The notes under the pieces: model-generated | Told to the model about the DNA's origin: nothing | Database searches by the model: none | The model's input: the letters and a program-made list of their open reading frames with translations, nothing else | Made by a program: the position numbers and the translations under genes | Shown: piece by piece, positions 44,312 through 56,977 of the stretch | Layout: every line of letters starts with the position of its first letter | How positions within the stretch are numbered: the first letter of the stretch is position 1 | DNA from: an uncultured Prevotellaceae bacterium | GTDB taxonomy: Bacteria; Bacteroidota; Bacteroidia; Bacteroidales; Bacteroidaceae | DNA length: 59,252 nt | Direction: 5' to 3' | Assembly: GCA_946404865.1 (NCBI GenBank) | Contig: CAMJFC010000011.1 | Location: forward strand, 1 to 59,252

Positions 44312-45842
44312 GAATATGAAACAGAACCGTTTGTTTTCCGCCGTAGCCGGTATCGTGCTGGCAGCAGGTCTGGCGGCTTGCGAAGGTGAGAAAGACCTGA
44401 TTATCATCGAGGGCGAATTGCCCATCAAGACAACAACGCTCTATATGGTGGGCGACGCCACACCCAATGGCTGGGACATCGGCAATCCCACTCCCCTGCA
44501 GGCCACTGATGCCGACCCGCTGGTGTTCGGATGGGAAGGCGAGTTGCACACAGGCGAACTGAAACTCTGTTTGACCACTGGCAGTTGGGACGCCCCGTTC
44601 ATACGACCGCAGGTGAATGCTACGGAGATTGGAAAGAATGCCATCCTGGATGCTAAGTTTGCCATGCATGCTGGCGACCCCGACGACAAGTGGCGCGTCA
44701 CTGATGCGGGAAAATACCGCCTGATGTTCAATCTGCGCCAATGGACGATGTCAACCGAGTATTTAGGCGAACTCGATGCTCCTATCATCGAACCGATTGA
44801 GGCCGAAGCGCTCTTTATCGTGGGCGATGCCACACCTACTGGATGGAATATTGATGCGCCCACACAACTCACGAAACAGTCGCAGTACATTTTTGTATTT
44901 GAAGGGACATTGAATACCGGTGAACTGAAAGCCTGCACGCAGTCAGGTGACTGGGGGGTCCCGTTTGTTCGCCCCACATACGCCAACTGTCCAATCAACA
45001 AGAATGGTGTGGAGTCTGCCGACTTTGTCTATACGGCCAACCCCGATGATAAGTGGATAGTGGAGGACGCAGGCAACTACCGGCTGACCTTCGACTTGCA
45101 ACACTGGACCATCAAGGCTGAGTATCTCGGCGAGGTGAGCCAGCCCGACAAAGAACCGATTGAGGCCGAGGCGCTCTACATCGTGGGCGATGCTACTCCC
45201 AATGGATGGAGCATCGACGCACCCACTGAACTCACTAAGAAATCGAAGTACGTCTTCGTCTATGAGGGCGAACTGGTGACAGGCGAACTGAAAGCGTGCA
45301 CACAGACGGGCGACTGGGGTGTCCCCTTCATCCGTCCCACCTTCGGCGGTTGTAAAATCAGTCTCAACGGCGTGGAGAATGCCGAGATCGCCTTTACGAC
45401 CAACCCTGACGACAAGTGGCAAGTGACAGAAGCCGGACAGTATCGATTGACTTTCGACTTGGAACATTGGACCATCACAGCAGAAGCCCTCAGTGTCAAA
45501 GAACCGTTACAAGCCGAAAACGTCTATATCGTAGGCGATGCCACACCCAATGGATGGAGCATCGACGCACCGACACAACTCACAAAACAGTCACAGTACG
45601 TCTTCGTCTATGAGGGCAAACTGACATCGGGTGAATTGAAGGCCTGCACACAAACAGGCAGTTGGGACGTACCCTTCATCCGTCCTACATTTGGTAACTG
45701 CAAAATCAATAAGGCCGGTGTGGAGAGTCCCGACATCATCTTTACCACAGGGCCTGACGATAAATGGAAAGTGGAAGAAGAAGCACAATACCGCTTGACC
45801 TTCGACCTGGAACATTGGACTATCAGCGTAGAAACATTATAA
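44310..45842 (+). CDS. SusE/SusF-like lipoprotein with four tandem binding repeats
   Basis: A surface lipoprotein of about 510 residues; ATGs at 44310 and 44316 are both possible starts, giving lipobox LAACEGE. The mature part is four tandem domains of roughly 115 residues, each beginning with a YIVGDATPNGW-type strand, then APTQLTKQSQYVFVYEG, GELKACTQTGDWGVPFIRP, and ending with YRLTFDLEHWTI. The form matches the starch-binding modules of SusE and SusF, where conserved Trp residues stack on glucose rings. Repeats 2-4 are nearly identical, repeat 1 is more diverged. This implies recent duplication and multivalent binding of one ligand type. Confidence 0.9.
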   Translation: MNMKQNRLFSAVAGIVLAAGLAACEGEKDLIIIEGELPIKTTTLYMVGDATPNGWDIGNPTPLQATDADPLVFGWEGELHTGELKLCLTTGSWDAPFIRPQVNATEIGKNAILDAKFAMHAGDPDDKWRVTDAGKYRLMFNLRQWTMSTEYLGELDAPIIEPIEAEALFIVGDATPTGWNIDAPTQLTKQSQYIFVFEGTLNTGELKACTQSGDWGVPFVRPTYANCPINKNGVESADFVYTANPDDKWIVEDAGNYRLTFDLQHWTIKAEYLGEVSQPDKEPIEAEALYIVGDATPNGWSIDAPTELTKKSKYVFVYEGELVTGELKACTQTGDWGVPFIRPTFGGCKISLNGVENAEIAFTTNPDDKWQVTEAGQYRLTFDLEHWTITAEALSVKEPLQAENVYIVGDATPNGWSIDAPTQLTKQSQYVFVYEGKLTSGELKACTQTGSWDVPFIRPTFGNCKINKAGVESPDIIFTTGPDDKWKVEEEAQYRLTFDLEHWTISVETL

Positions 45843-45861
45843 TCATCCCAAAACAAGCAAT

Positions 45862-47280
45862 ATGAAAGCAATGGCTATATGGACTGGCACGCTACTGGCT
45901 GTCACATTATGCTGCTCATGCAGCAACGATATTGAAATGCGCTATCCGCCAAAGTATGAACTACCCGAACTGCCTGTGGTAGAGGGCATACATGACGGAC
46001 AGAAGGCCCCACTCTACTGGAGTATCTATGAGTATGCCTATACGCTGGAACAGAATGGAGTCAGTGGCAGTGACATGGACTTCACTGAGGCTCAGTGGGA
46101 CGAGGTCATCAATTGGGTGGCCACTGACTTAAAACCTTTTGGCTACGATATGGTGTGTACCGACGGCTTCCTGCCTATGCAGGCCAAAGACGCATCGGGC
46201 TATATGACCCATTATGGCTCCATGCCTTTAAAAGACTTAGCCGCAAAGTGTAAGGCCAAGGGCGTAAAACTGGGAATCTACGACAACCCGCTTTGGATTC
46301 ACGGACCGCTCGACACACCCATCGAGGGCACTAACCGCACATTCGGCCAACTGCTTGCCGACGACAGCACGCCCGTGCAGAACCCGCAATCACAAGACCA
46401 GTGGTTCACATGGATTGTGAGTACGAAGGAAGGCGCACAGGAATACATCGACGGTTTCTTCCGCCACTATAAGGAGTTGGGGGTCAGTTTCATACGCATG
46501 GACTTCCTCTCATGGTACGAGGACGGACGCGACCGCGGCAGTGGCATTGTGGGACGAGGCTATGGACGCGAGGCTTACGCCCGTGCACTGGCCTACATCG
46601 CGCAGTCAGCCAAAAAGTACGGCATCTTCACTTCACTCGTCATGCCTCATCTAAACAATGATGCCGAGGTAGAAGCCCGCTATGGCAACATGGTGCGTGT
46701 CGTGGCCGACACCGGCAATGGCGGCTGGTATCACACCTCAGCTCACGACAAAGGACGCTCCTATACGTCGTGGCCCAACTGCATGAACCAATTCGACGGA
46801 TTCAATTACTGGGCTCATATCACAGGCCGAAACAAGGTCATCCTCGACGGTGATTTCCTGCGACTGAACAAATACGACACCGATGCCGAGCGCCAGACTG
46901 CTGTCACCCTGCAAATCATGACCGGCGGTCCCGTGGCCGTGGCCGACCAGCCGCAGACCATTGGCAGCAACCTGCAGTTCTACACGAACAGCGAATTACT
47001 GGCACTGCGACAGGATGGCTTTGTAGGACAGCCGCTCAGTAACCAACTGGGGCAACAAAGCGAGACCTGGTACGGCCAAATGAGCGATGGCAGCCATGTG
47101 GTGGCGCTCTTCAACCGCAGCGACGCTCAAGCCACATTGAGCGCCGACTTCTCGCAGTTAGGTATCAACGGAACGTGGAAGGTGCGCGACCTGTGGAGCC
47201 ATACTGATGAGGGAGCGACAAATAGTCTCGTCGCGACCATTCCTGCGCACGGTTGTAAAGTTGTGAGACTAACGAAATAA
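45862..47280 (+). CDS. Clan GH-D (GH27-like) glycoside hydrolase lipoprotein
   Basis: A 472-residue lipoprotein (CCSCSND at about 17-20). The (beta/alpha)8 region shows PFGYDMVCTDGF, AKCKAKGVKLGIYDN, and GVSFIRMDFLSWY, where Asp214 occupies the nucleophile position of the GH27/36 clan. Asp283 in VVADTGNGGW is a candidate acid/base. A C-terminal beta-sandwich (WKVRDLWSHTDEG, IPAHGCKVVRL) is typical of GH27. That family includes alpha-galactosidases but also isomalto-dextranase. In a susC/D/E-susB operon an alpha-glucan or isomalto-oligosaccharide substrate is plausible. The lipobox suggests the outer membrane, where SusG would act in the classical system. Activity is inferred only. Confidence 0.8.
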   Translation: MKAMAIWTGTLLAVTLCCSCSNDIEMRYPPKYELPELPVVEGIHDGQKAPLYWSIYEYAYTLEQNGVSGSDMDFTEAQWDEVINWVATDLKPFGYDMVCTDGFLPMQAKDASGYMTHYGSMPLKDLAAKCKAKGVKLGIYDNPLWIHGPLDTPIEGTNRTFGQLLADDSTPVQNPQSQDQWFTWIVSTKEGAQEYIDGFFRHYKELGVSFIRMDFLSWYEDGRDRGSGIVGRGYGREAYARALAYIAQSAKKYGIFTSLVMPHLNNDAEVEARYGNMVRVVADTGNGGWYHTSAHDKGRSYTSWPNCMNQFDGFNYWAHITGRNKVILDGDFLRLNKYDTDAERQTAVTLQIMTGGPVAVADQPQTIGSNLQFYTNSELLALRQDGFVGQPLSNQLGQQSETWYGQMSDGSHVVALFNRSDAQATLSADFSQLGINGTWKVRDLWSHTDEGATNSLVATIPAHGCKVVRLTK

Positions 47281-49452
<2,172 letters not shown>

Positions 49453-49496
49453 AAAAGATTGTTTTCATTCATACACTTAGGTTAATACATAGTTGG

Positions 49497-49527
49497 AAGG
49501 CACGGTATCACAAAAACACCGTGCCTT
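49497..49527 (+). terminator. Terminator of the susC-susB operon
   Basis: AAGGCACGGT and ACCGTGCCTT form a perfect 10-base stem with an 11-base loop, followed by TCTTTC. Confidence 0.8.
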
Positions 49528-49593
49528 TCTTTCGTCTATGCTAGGGAAACAGCAGGAAGAAGAGTAAAAAAAGGTGTGATTTTTGCAAATAAT

Positions 49594-49625
49594 CTTGCTA
49601 ATAACAGATTTATTGCGTACCTTTG
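49594..49625 (+). promoter_or_regulatory. Promoter of the GNAT-like gene
   Basis: CTTG (49594-49597) and TACCTTTG (49618-49625) are 20 bases apart. The leader before the ATG at 49713 is about 80 bases. Confidence 0.6.
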
Positions 49626-49712
49626 CAACTTGAACGAGTGTGGGCATGTGTCTCACACCTGTTTGACATACCCTGAAGCAAATGCCAAGGAATAACCAAT
49701 AAACTCAGAAGC

Positions 49713-50870
49713 ATGTCTGTAGAAATCAAAAAAGTTGAGACGGAAAAAGATCTCAAGCATTTCATAGAACTTCACTATGAACTATATAAGGGCGACAAAT
49801 TTGACGCGCCCAACCTCTACATGGACGAAAAAAACACGTTCTCAAAAGACAAAAACCCCGCCTTCGAGTTCTGCGAGGCCGAATACTATCTGGCTTACAA
49901 AGACGGACGGCTGGTAGGACGTGTGGCGGCCATCATCAACCACAAAGCCAACAGCCGGTGGGGGCACGAACAGGTCAGGTTCGGATGGATTGATATGATT
50001 GACGACGTGGAGGTGACACGTGCGCTCATCAATGCCGTGGAAGAATACGGACGGAGTAAAGGCATGAAGGAAATCGTGGGACCGCTGGGGTTCACCGACA
50101 TGGATCCGGAGGGATTGCTCATCGAGGGCTTCGACCAACTCGGCACCATGGCCACCAGCTATAACTACCCCTACTACCAGAAGAATATAGAAGAGCTGGG
50201 CGGGTTCGAGAAAGACAACGACTACGTGGAGTATAAACTCTTCGTGCCGGAGAAGATTCCCGAGAAATTCGCCAAAGTGGCTGAACTAGTACAGAAACGT
50301 TATAACCTGAAAGTGAAAAAACTCACCAAACAGGATATCTTCGGAAAAGAGGACTACGGACGGAGACTGTTCCACATGCTCAACGAGGCGATGAAAGACC
50401 TCTACGAGTACTCTGAACTGAGCGACAACCAGATAGAGCAATACGTGAAATCATACATGCCGGTTCTCGACCTCGACTGGGTGACGCTCATCGAGGACGG
50501 CAACGACAACAACCGACTGGTGGGCGCCGGTGTGTGCATCCCCTCACTCACACGGGCACTGCAGAAATGCCACAAGGGACGTCTGTGGCCCTTCGGATGG
50601 TGGCATGTGATCCGGGCACTGAAATTCCATAAGACCGACATCGTTGACCTGCTGCTCATCGGCGTACTGCCGGAATACAGGAAGAAGGGGGCGAACGCCC
50701 TGCTCTTCTACGACCTCATCCCACGTTTCTATGCCGCCGGCATCAAATGGGGGGAGACACACGTGGAGATGGAAACGAACAACAAGGTGCAAAGCCAATG
50801 GCAATATCTGGACCACGAATGCCACAAACGGCGCAGATGCTATAAGAAAAGCCTTGAGGTAAGAAGTTAG
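49713..50870 (+). CDS. GNAT-like acyltransferase protein, 385 residues
   Basis: A cytoplasmic protein without signal peptide. Residues 1-165 (VEIKKVETEKDLKHFIELHYELYKG in parts, GRVAAIINH, GPLGFTDMDPEGLLIEGFDQ) and 250-385 (IGVLPEYRKKGANALL, an acetyl-CoA binding Q/RxxGxA-like loop) suggest two GNAT folds, the first probably degenerate. Proteins of this kind are common in Bacteroidetes and have no assigned substrate. It has its own promoter and terminates before a repeat-rich gap upstream of parE. Confidence 0.8.
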   Translation: MSVEIKKVETEKDLKHFIELHYELYKGDKFDAPNLYMDEKNTFSKDKNPAFEFCEAEYYLAYKDGRLVGRVAAIINHKANSRWGHEQVRFGWIDMIDDVEVTRALINAVEEYGRSKGMKEIVGPLGFTDMDPEGLLIEGFDQLGTMATSYNYPYYQKNIEELGGFEKDNDYVEYKLFVPEKIPEKFAKVAELVQKRYNLKVKKLTKQDIFGKEDYGRRLFHMLNEAMKDLYEYSELSDNQIEQYVKSYMPVLDLDWVTLIEDGNDNNRLVGAGVCIPSLTRALQKCHKGRLWPFGWWHVIRALKFHKTDIVDLLLIGVLPEYRKKGANALLFYDLIPRFYAAGIKWGETHVEMETNNKVQSQWQYLDHECHKRRRCYKKSLEVRS

Positions 50871-50952
50871 GGGTAAGAGGTAAGAGACTACTCTACAAAT
50901 GGAGTATTTCTTTACTTTGCACATCGAACTTTGCATATCGAACTTTGTGATT

Positions 50953-51032
50953 ACCAAGTTGGGACGCGGCAACCGCGTCTGCCAAAGGAGATGAGCACCA
51001 TGCTTACGGGCGCGGCACACCGTGTCCCTACT
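50953..51032. repeat. Dispersed GC palindrome, diverged two-arm copy
   Basis: ACCAAGTTGGGACGCGGC starts the copy and matches the 10982 flank (ACCAAGTAGGGACGCGGC) at all but one base. The second arm ends GTGTCCCTACTTACG. Several substitutions show it is older than the 10985 copy. Confidence 0.8.
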
Positions 51033-51035
51033 TAC

Positions 51036-51090
51036 GAAAACTTTTTTACTCTTTTTTTACTTTTTTACTTCTTTACTCTTTTACTTTTAA
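51036..51090 (+). repeat. TTTACT-type run before parE
   Basis: A chain of TTTTTTACTC and TTTTACTTC words runs from the palindrome almost to the parE ATG, matching 22293-22340 and 35597-35635. Confidence 0.75.
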
Positions 51091-51094
51091 TTGA

Positions 51095-53044
51095 ATGGAC
51101 GATATCAACAATATACAGACACCTGAATATATAGACGATAACATCCGGCACCTGTCGGATATGGAACACGTGCGCACACGACCGGGTATGTACATCGGAC
51201 GTCTGGGCGACGGCAATCTGCCTGAAGACGGCATCTACGTGCTGCTCAAAGAGGTGATTGACAACTCCATCGACGAGTTTAAGATGAATGCCGGCAAACG
51301 TATCGAGATAGACATCACCGACAACTTACGCGTGAGCGTGCGCGACTACGGACGCGGCATACCGCAGGGCAAGCTCATCGAGGCGGTCAACGTGCTCAAC
51401 ACTGGTGGCAAATACGACTCCAAGGCTTTCAAAAAGAGCGTGGGACTCAACGGCGTGGGCGTGAAGGCCGTCAACGCACTGAGCAGTCATTTTGAGGTGC
51501 GCTCATACCGCGACGGCATGGTGAGACGGGCCACCTTCGAATGCGGCCAACTGAAAACTGACGTCACGGAGAAGACCGATGATGAGACTGGCACCTACAT
51601 CTTCTTCGAACCCGACAACACGATGTTCAAGAACTACCGTTTCCATGACGATATCGTGGAGACGATGTTGCGCAACTACACCTACTTGAACACCGGACTC
51701 ACCATCATGTTCAACGGACGGCGCATCCTCAGCCGCAACGGACTGGAAGACCTGCTCAACGACACGATGACCACCGAGGGCATCTACCCTATCATCCACG
51801 TCAAGGGCGAAGACATCGAAATCGCCTTCACACACACCAACCAATACGGCGAGGAATACCACTCGTTCGTCAACGGGCAACACACCACGCAGGGAGGCAC
51901 GCACCAAAGTGCCTTTAAAGAGCATATTGCCAAGACCATCAAGGAATTCTCGGGCAAAAACCTGGAATACGGCGACATACGCAACGGTCTTGTGGCTGCC
52001 ATCGCCATCAACGTGGAGGAACCGATGTTTGAGAGTCAGACGAAAATCAAGCTCGGTTCGCTCACCATGAGTCCCGACGGGGTGTCCATCAACAAATATG
52101 TGGGCGACTTCATCAAGCAGCATGTGGATAACTACCTGCATAAAAACAGCGACGTGGCGGAGGTGATGCTCCAGAAGATCCTGGAAAGCGAGAAGGAACG
52201 GAAAGCGATGGCGGGTGTGACCAAACTGGCTCGCGAACGGGCGAAAAAGGCCAACCTGCACAACAGGAAACTGCGCGACTGCCGCATCCACTACTCCGAC
52301 ACCAAGAACGACAGGAAAGAGGAGAGCTGCATCTTCATCACGGAGGGCGATTCGGCCAGCGGAAGCATCACCAAGAGCCGCGATGTCAACACACAGGCGG
52401 TTTTCTCGCTGCGAGGCAAACCGCTCAACTCGTTCGGACTGACCAAGAAAGTGGTGTATGAGAACGAGGAGTTCAACCTGTTGCAAGCGGCACTCGACAT
52501 CGAGGACGGACTCGACACGCTGCGCTACAATAAGGTGATTGTGGCCACCGATGCTGATGTCGACGGCATGCACATCCGACTGCTCATCATCACGTTCTTC
52601 TTGCAGTTCTTCCCCGACCTCATCAAGAAAGGTCATGTCTATGTGCTGCAGACACCGCTCTTCCGTGTGCGCAACAAACGCACGAAAATCAAAAATAAAA
52701 AGGTGATTGCCGACGAAGACGAGAAACAAGGACAGACGAAAAGCGGAAAGAAGGGTGCTGACTTCATCACACGCTACTGCTACAGTGAGGAGGAACGCCT
52801 CAACGCCATACAGGACCTCGGTCCAGACCCTGAAATCACACGATTCAAAGGTCTCGGCGAAATCTCACCCGATGAGTTCGTACATTTCATCGGTCCCGAT
52901 ATCCGACTTGAACAGGTGACACTGCACAAGACCGACCAAGTGCAGAAACTGCTCGAGTACTACATGGGCAAAAACACCATGGAGCGACAAAACTTCATCA
53001 TCGATAACCTCGTCATCGAGGAAGACAGACCCGAAGAAGATTGA
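51095..53044 (+). CDS. parE: DNA topoisomerase IV subunit B (ParE)
   Basis: A 649-residue type IIA topoisomerase ATPase subunit. The GHKL domain has [22 protein letters not shown] and [15 protein letters not shown]; the Toprim domain has [12 protein letters not shown] and [10 protein letters not shown]. Length and the start (RTRPGMYIG) favour ParE over GyrB, which in Bacteroidales is encoded separately. It decatenates daughter chromosomes together with ParC, which is not in the window. The S41 protease gene follows after 3 bases. Confidence 0.95.
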   Translation: MDDINNIQTPEYIDDNIRHLSDMEHVRTRPGMYIGRLGDGNLPEDGIYVLLKEVIDNSIDEFKMNAGKRIEIDITDNLRVSVRDYGRGIPQGKLIEAVNVLNTGGKYDSKAFKKSVGLNGVGVKAVNALSSHFEVRSYRDGMVRRATFECGQLKTDVTEKTDDETGTYIFFEPDNTMFKNYRFHDDIVETMLRNYTYLNTGLTIMFNGRRILSRNGLEDLLNDTMTTEGIYPIIHVKGEDIEIAFTHTNQYGEEYHSFVNGQHTTQGGTHQSAFKEHIAKTIKEFSGKNLEYGDIRNGLVAAIAINVEEPMFESQTKIKLGSLTMSPDGVSINKYVGDFIKQHVDNYLHKNSDVAEVMLQKILESEKERKAMAGVTKLARERAKKANLHNRKLRDCRIHYSDTKNDRKEESCIFITEGDSASGSITKSRDVNTQAVFSLRGKPLNSFGLTKKVVYENEEFNLLQAALDIEDGLDTLRYNKVIVATDADVDGMHIRLLIITFFLQFFPDLIKKGHVYVLQTPLFRVRNKRTKIKNKKVIADEDEKQGQTKSGKKGADFITRYCYSEEERLNAIQDLGPDPEITRFKGLGEISPDEFVHFIGPDIRLEQVTLHKTDQVQKLLEYYMGKNTMERQNFIIDNLVIEEDRPEED

Positions 53045-53047
53045 ACA

Positions 53048-54688
53048 ATGAAAAAACATATCATTTCTACCCTACTGATATTTATAGCCGCACTCTCTGC
53101 ACAGGCACAGTTTGTTCTCAGTGCCGAGACACCGATGTCGAAATTCAGAGGTGCCGAGATGGCCATCAAAAACCTCTATGTGGACCAGGTGGATGAGGAG
53201 AAAATGGTTGAGGATGCCATACGGGGCATGCTCGAGAAGCTCGACCCACACTCCTCCTACTCTACCGCCAAGGAGGCTAAAGCGCTTACCGAACCGCTGA
53301 ACGGTAATTTTGAGGGCATCGGGGTGCAATTCAATATGATTGACGACACACTGCTCGTCATACAACCTGTCACCAACGGTCCGTCGGAGAAGGTGGGCAT
53401 CGTGGGGGGCGACCGCATCGTCACGGTCAACGACACCGCCATCGCAGGCGTGAAAATGGGACGCGACGAAATCATGAAACGGCTGAGAGGACCCAAGGGC
53501 ACGAAGGTGAAACTGGGCATCGTGAGAAGAGGGGTCAACAAACCGCTCTACTTCACCGTCACACGCGACAAGATACCCGTTCACTCACTGCAGGCGGCCT
53601 ATATGATCCGTCCGGGCGTGGGATATGTGCGCATCGACAATTTCAGCGCCACCACATACGATGAGTTCATGGAGGCCGTGAAAAAATTCGAGCAGCAACA
53701 GATGCACACACTCCTCATCGACCTGCAAGACAACGGCGGCGGATATCTGCAGACGGCCGTCACCATGGCCAACGAGTTTCTGCAGCGCTCCGACCTCATC
53801 GTTTATACCGAGGGCCGTTCCAGTCCGAAACGCGAATATAAGGCCGACGGTAGGGGAAGACTGAAAAACGTGAAGGTGTACGTGCTGGTCAATGAGTTCT
53901 CTGCTTCGGCATCTGAAATCCTCTCTGGAGCACTCCAAGACCAAGACCGTGGCACCATCATCGGACGGCGCTCGTTCGGCAAGGGATTGGTGCAACGTCC
54001 CATCGAGTTCGACGACGGCTCGCTCATCCGCCTCACCATCGCCCACTATTTCACGCCTTCGGGCCGCTGTATCCAGAAACCCTACAAGAAAGGCGACCTG
54101 AAAGAATATGAGCAGGATTTCGAATACCGGCTCAAACATGGTGAACTGACCAACCCCGACAGCATCCATTTCGCCGACTCGCTCAAATATGAGACGCTGC
54201 GCCTGCACCGCACGGTTTATGGCGGCGGCGGTATCATGCCCGACGTGTTTGTGCCTCTCGATACGACCAAATACACACGCTTCCACCGCAAATTGGCAGC
54301 GAAGAACCTCATCGTGAACACCAATCTGAAATATATCGACAAGGAACGAAAGGCGCTCAAACGCCAATACAAGGCATTTGACGACTTCCGCAACGATTAT
54401 CAGATACCTTACCACGTGGTGGAAGAAATCCTCTCAGAGGCGAAAAAACAGGGCTTAGAGCCAAAGGATGACGATGAGTTGCAGCGCACCCTCGCCTATC
54501 TGTGCCCGCAGTTGAAAGCCCTTGTGGCCCGCGACCTCTGGGATATGAGCGAATACTATCAGATTATCAACGAACACAACGATATCGTGATGAGGGCTGT
54601 TCGGATGATTGAACAGTCGGATGGCGCAAAGCCCACGGCACCCGTTGTGCCCGATGAAACCGTGCCCGCTGGACGACTTGAGCAGTAA
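53048..54688 (+). CDS. S41 carboxyl-terminal processing protease
   Basis: A 546-residue periplasmic serine protease with signal peptide (ending AQAQ). An N-terminal helical part (DPHSSYSTAKEA), a PDZ domain (about 85-175: GIGVQFNMID, GDRIVTVNDT) and the catalytic domain follow. The Ser-Lys dyad is Ser287 (NEFSASASE, middle Ser) and Lys312 (SFGKG), 25 residues apart as in Tsp/CtpA. CtpA-type proteases cut C-terminal tails of envelope proteins. Three bases separate it from parE, a conserved pairing in Bacteroidetes. Confidence 0.95.
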   Translation: MKKHIISTLLIFIAALSAQAQFVLSAETPMSKFRGAEMAIKNLYVDQVDEEKMVEDAIRGMLEKLDPHSSYSTAKEAKALTEPLNGNFEGIGVQFNMIDDTLLVIQPVTNGPSEKVGIVGGDRIVTVNDTAIAGVKMGRDEIMKRLRGPKGTKVKLGIVRRGVNKPLYFTVTRDKIPVHSLQAAYMIRPGVGYVRIDNFSATTYDEFMEAVKKFEQQQMHTLLIDLQDNGGGYLQTAVTMANEFLQRSDLIVYTEGRSSPKREYKADGRGRLKNVKVYVLVNEFSASASEILSGALQDQDRGTIIGRRSFGKGLVQRPIEFDDGSLIRLTIAHYFTPSGRCIQKPYKKGDLKEYEQDFEYRLKHGELTNPDSIHFADSLKYETLRLHRTVYGGGGIMPDVFVPLDTTKYTRFHRKLAAKNLIVNTNLKYIDKERKALKRQYKAFDDFRNDYQIPYHVVEEILSEAKKQGLEPKDDDELQRTLAYLCPQLKALVARDLWDMSEYYQIINEHNDIVMRAVRMIEQSDGAKPTAPVVPDETVPAGRLEQ

Positions 54689-54714
54689 GACGGGGCGGGA
54701 CCTTATATGATGAT

Positions 54715-55488
54715 ATGATAAAGTCTGTCTTTTCTTTCACCACTTGTCTGCTGCTTACCTTGGGTACACTGACCTTGATGCAAGTGCCTGATCACGGCGG
54801 ATGCGTGCTCTTTATCGGCGATTCTATCACCGACGGGGGATGGGGACGCAGCGGAGGCAGCATGGCGCCTTCCGAGGAACGCAACCAAAAGGACCCAAAC
54901 CACATTTACGGCCACGGATATATGGAGATGTGCGCCGCTCATTTCCAAAGCGCCTATCCGAAGCGCGATTTCCGTTTCTTCAACCGGGGCATATCGGGAA
55001 ACACGCTCTCCGACCTGGCTCAACGATGGGAAAAGGACGCACTGGCCTTACACCCCGACGTGGTGTCGATATTAGTAGGCACGAACGACGCCGATTCTTA
55101 CCTCAACACGCATACGACAGAGCCGTTTGATTACCGGAAATGGAAAGAAGAATACCGGCTTTTGTTGCACACTTTGCGGCAACAGAACCCGAATGTAATC
55201 ATCGTTTTAGGTACGCCGTTCGTGGCGAAAGCGGGACGGATTGGCCTCCGCGATGATTACGCCAAGCGCGAGAGCATCGTGGCACAGTTGGCAATAACTG
55301 TCAAACAACTGGCACAAGAGGAGAGCGCCATCTGCATCCCGTTCGATGAATTGTTCTCCGACCTGCAGAAAGAGGCTATACGCCCCGACTATTGGATCTG
55401 GGACGGTATCCATCCCACCACCGCCGGACACCGCCGTATGGCTGACCTGTGGATTCGCCTTACGGAGAATGTTTTGACAAAGAATTAG
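54715..55488 (+). CDS. SGNH/GDSL-family hydrolase
   Basis: A 257-residue esterase-fold protein with an N-terminal hydrophobic segment that may be a signal anchor (SVFSFTTCLLLTLGTLTLM). Block I is FIGDSITDGG (Ser37), block II Gly in RGISGNT, block III Asn in GTNDAD, block V DGIHPT with the Asp-x-x-His pair. Relatives are carbohydrate acetyl- or acyl-esterases. No carbohydrate genes are adjacent. It is 26 bases after the protease gene and overlaps the convergent nhaC stop by four bases. Confidence 0.92.
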   Translation: MIKSVFSFTTCLLLTLGTLTLMQVPDHGGCVLFIGDSITDGGWGRSGGSMAPSEERNQKDPNHIYGHGYMEMCAAHFQSAYPKRDFRFFNRGISGNTLSDLAQRWEKDALALHPDVVSILVGTNDADSYLNTHTTEPFDYRKWKEEYRLLLHTLRQQNPNVIIVLGTPFVAKAGRIGLRDDYAKRESIVAQLAITVKQLAQEESAICIPFDELFSDLQKEAIRPDYWIWDGIHPTTAGHRRMADLWIRLTENVLTKN

Positions 55489-56969
55489 TCTGTTTCAACC
55501 TGTGGCTTTGTTTCAGAAGGTATCAGTCGTCGGATACGCCAACCGATAGCGGCGACAATCATGCTCATCAGCGGACTGATGATGTTGAAGAAACAATAAG
55601 GCAGATAGGTGAGTGTGGGAACGCCGAGTATGGTTGCTTGTGTCATACCACAGGTGTTCCAAGGTATCAGCACCGACGTGACGGTGGCGGCATCTTCGCA
55701 AGTGCGGCTCAACAAGCGCGACTCATAACCTTGTTCACGGTACACATTCTTATAAATATCAGCATTGAGGACGATGGAGATAAACTGGTCGCCTGTGGTG
55801 ATATTAAGGAAGAGACCCGTTCCGACTGTGGAAGAGACAAGGCTGAAACGGCTACGCACAAAACGGACGATGACTCGCGTCAGACTCTCTATCATGCGAC
55901 TGGCCACCATAGCCGCACCGAAACACATGGCACAAAGGATGAGCCAGATGGTGTTCAACATACCTGCCATTCCCCCAGTGGAAATGAGTTCATTAAGCGA
56001 TGCGTTGCCCGTGTCAACGGCCGTGGAACCGTAGTAGGTGATGGCCAAACCGCGGACGATGTTGAACGCGGAGTCCTGCCCTTCAACCATCTTTCCGCCT
56101 ATGGCTATCTCCGTGAGGATATGGGGTTGGAGGATAAGTGCCACAATGCCTGCCATGATAGAAGACAGGAAGAGCACGATGAGCGATGGCACTCGGCGAG
56201 CAATGAGAATGCCCGTAAGCAACGGCACGACCAATGTCCACAGCGAGATGTGAAACGTCTGTTCCAGTCCTTCGGTGTATTCGCTCACTTGCAGCGTAGC
56301 GGTCTCGCCACGGCCTAAGCCTTCGAAAAAGAAGATGAGAAGGGTGATGATGAAGGTGGGCGTCGTTGTCAGCGTCATATAACGGATATGGGTGAACAAA
56401 TCGGTGCCCGTGACGGACGAGGCAAGTATCGTCGTATCACTCAGGGGCGACATCTTATCACCGAAATAGGCACCTGAAATGATGGCACCTGCCGTCCACG
56501 CCTCCGACATGCCCAGCGCATGACCTATGCCCAACAAAGCCACGCCGATGGTGGCTATCGTGGTCCACGAACTGCCCGAGAGCAACGACACCAAGGCGCA
56601 GATAATACAAACCGAGACGAAGAAGAACTGCGGTGACATGATTTGCACACCGTAATAAATTAGTGTAGGCACGATGCCGCTGATCATCCACGACCCGGCC
56701 AACATACCCACACACAGTAATATAAGCAAGGTGATAGACACCTCGCCCAATGTCTTCTTGATTTGCGCCTCGAACGTACGCCAGGGCACTCGGTAAACGG
56801 CCATGGAGATGCACACGCACACGGCCATGCCCATCAACAGTGCGATCTGACTGCCGCCGCTGAGCGAATCGCTGCCAAAAATCGTGATGGCAACGGCCAG
56901 GAAACCTATCAGCACCACAACGGGAATGACGGCAACGATCGCACGGGGAAGAGGTGATGATTCTTTCAT
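55485..56969 (-). CDS. nhaC: Na+/H+ antiporter NhaC family
   Basis: A 494-residue inner-membrane protein with about 12 helices. NhaC marks are LVSLLSGSSWTTIATIGVAL, SGAYFGDKMSPLSDTT, FLNITTGDQFISI and LIPWNTCGMTQATILG. It should exchange sodium for protons. It is preceded at 8 bases by higA, so the toxin-antitoxin promoter may also transcribe it. Confidence 0.93.
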   Translation of the reverse strand: MKESSPLPRAIVAVIPVVVLIGFLAVAITIFGSDSLSGGSQIALLMGMAVCVCISMAVYRVPWRTFEAQIKKTLGEVSITLLILLCVGMLAGSWMISGIVPTLIYYGVQIMSPQFFFVSVCIICALVSLLSGSSWTTIATIGVALLGIGHALGMSEAWTAGAIISGAYFGDKMSPLSDTTILASSVTGTDLFTHIRYMTLTTTPTFIITLLIFFFEGLGRGETATLQVSEYTEGLEQTFHISLWTLVVPLLTGILIARRVPSLIVLFLSSIMAGIVALILQPHILTEIAIGGKMVEGQDSAFNIVRGLAITYYGSTAVDTGNASLNELISTGGMAGMLNTIWLILCAMCFGAAMVASRMIESLTRVIVRFVRSRFSLVSSTVGTGLFLNITTGDQFISIVLNADIYKNVYREQGYESRLLSRTCEDAATVTSVLIPWNTCGMTQATILGVPTLTYLPYCFFNIISPLMSMIVAAIGWRIRRLIPSETKPQVETD

Positions 56970-56977
56970 TCGGCATT

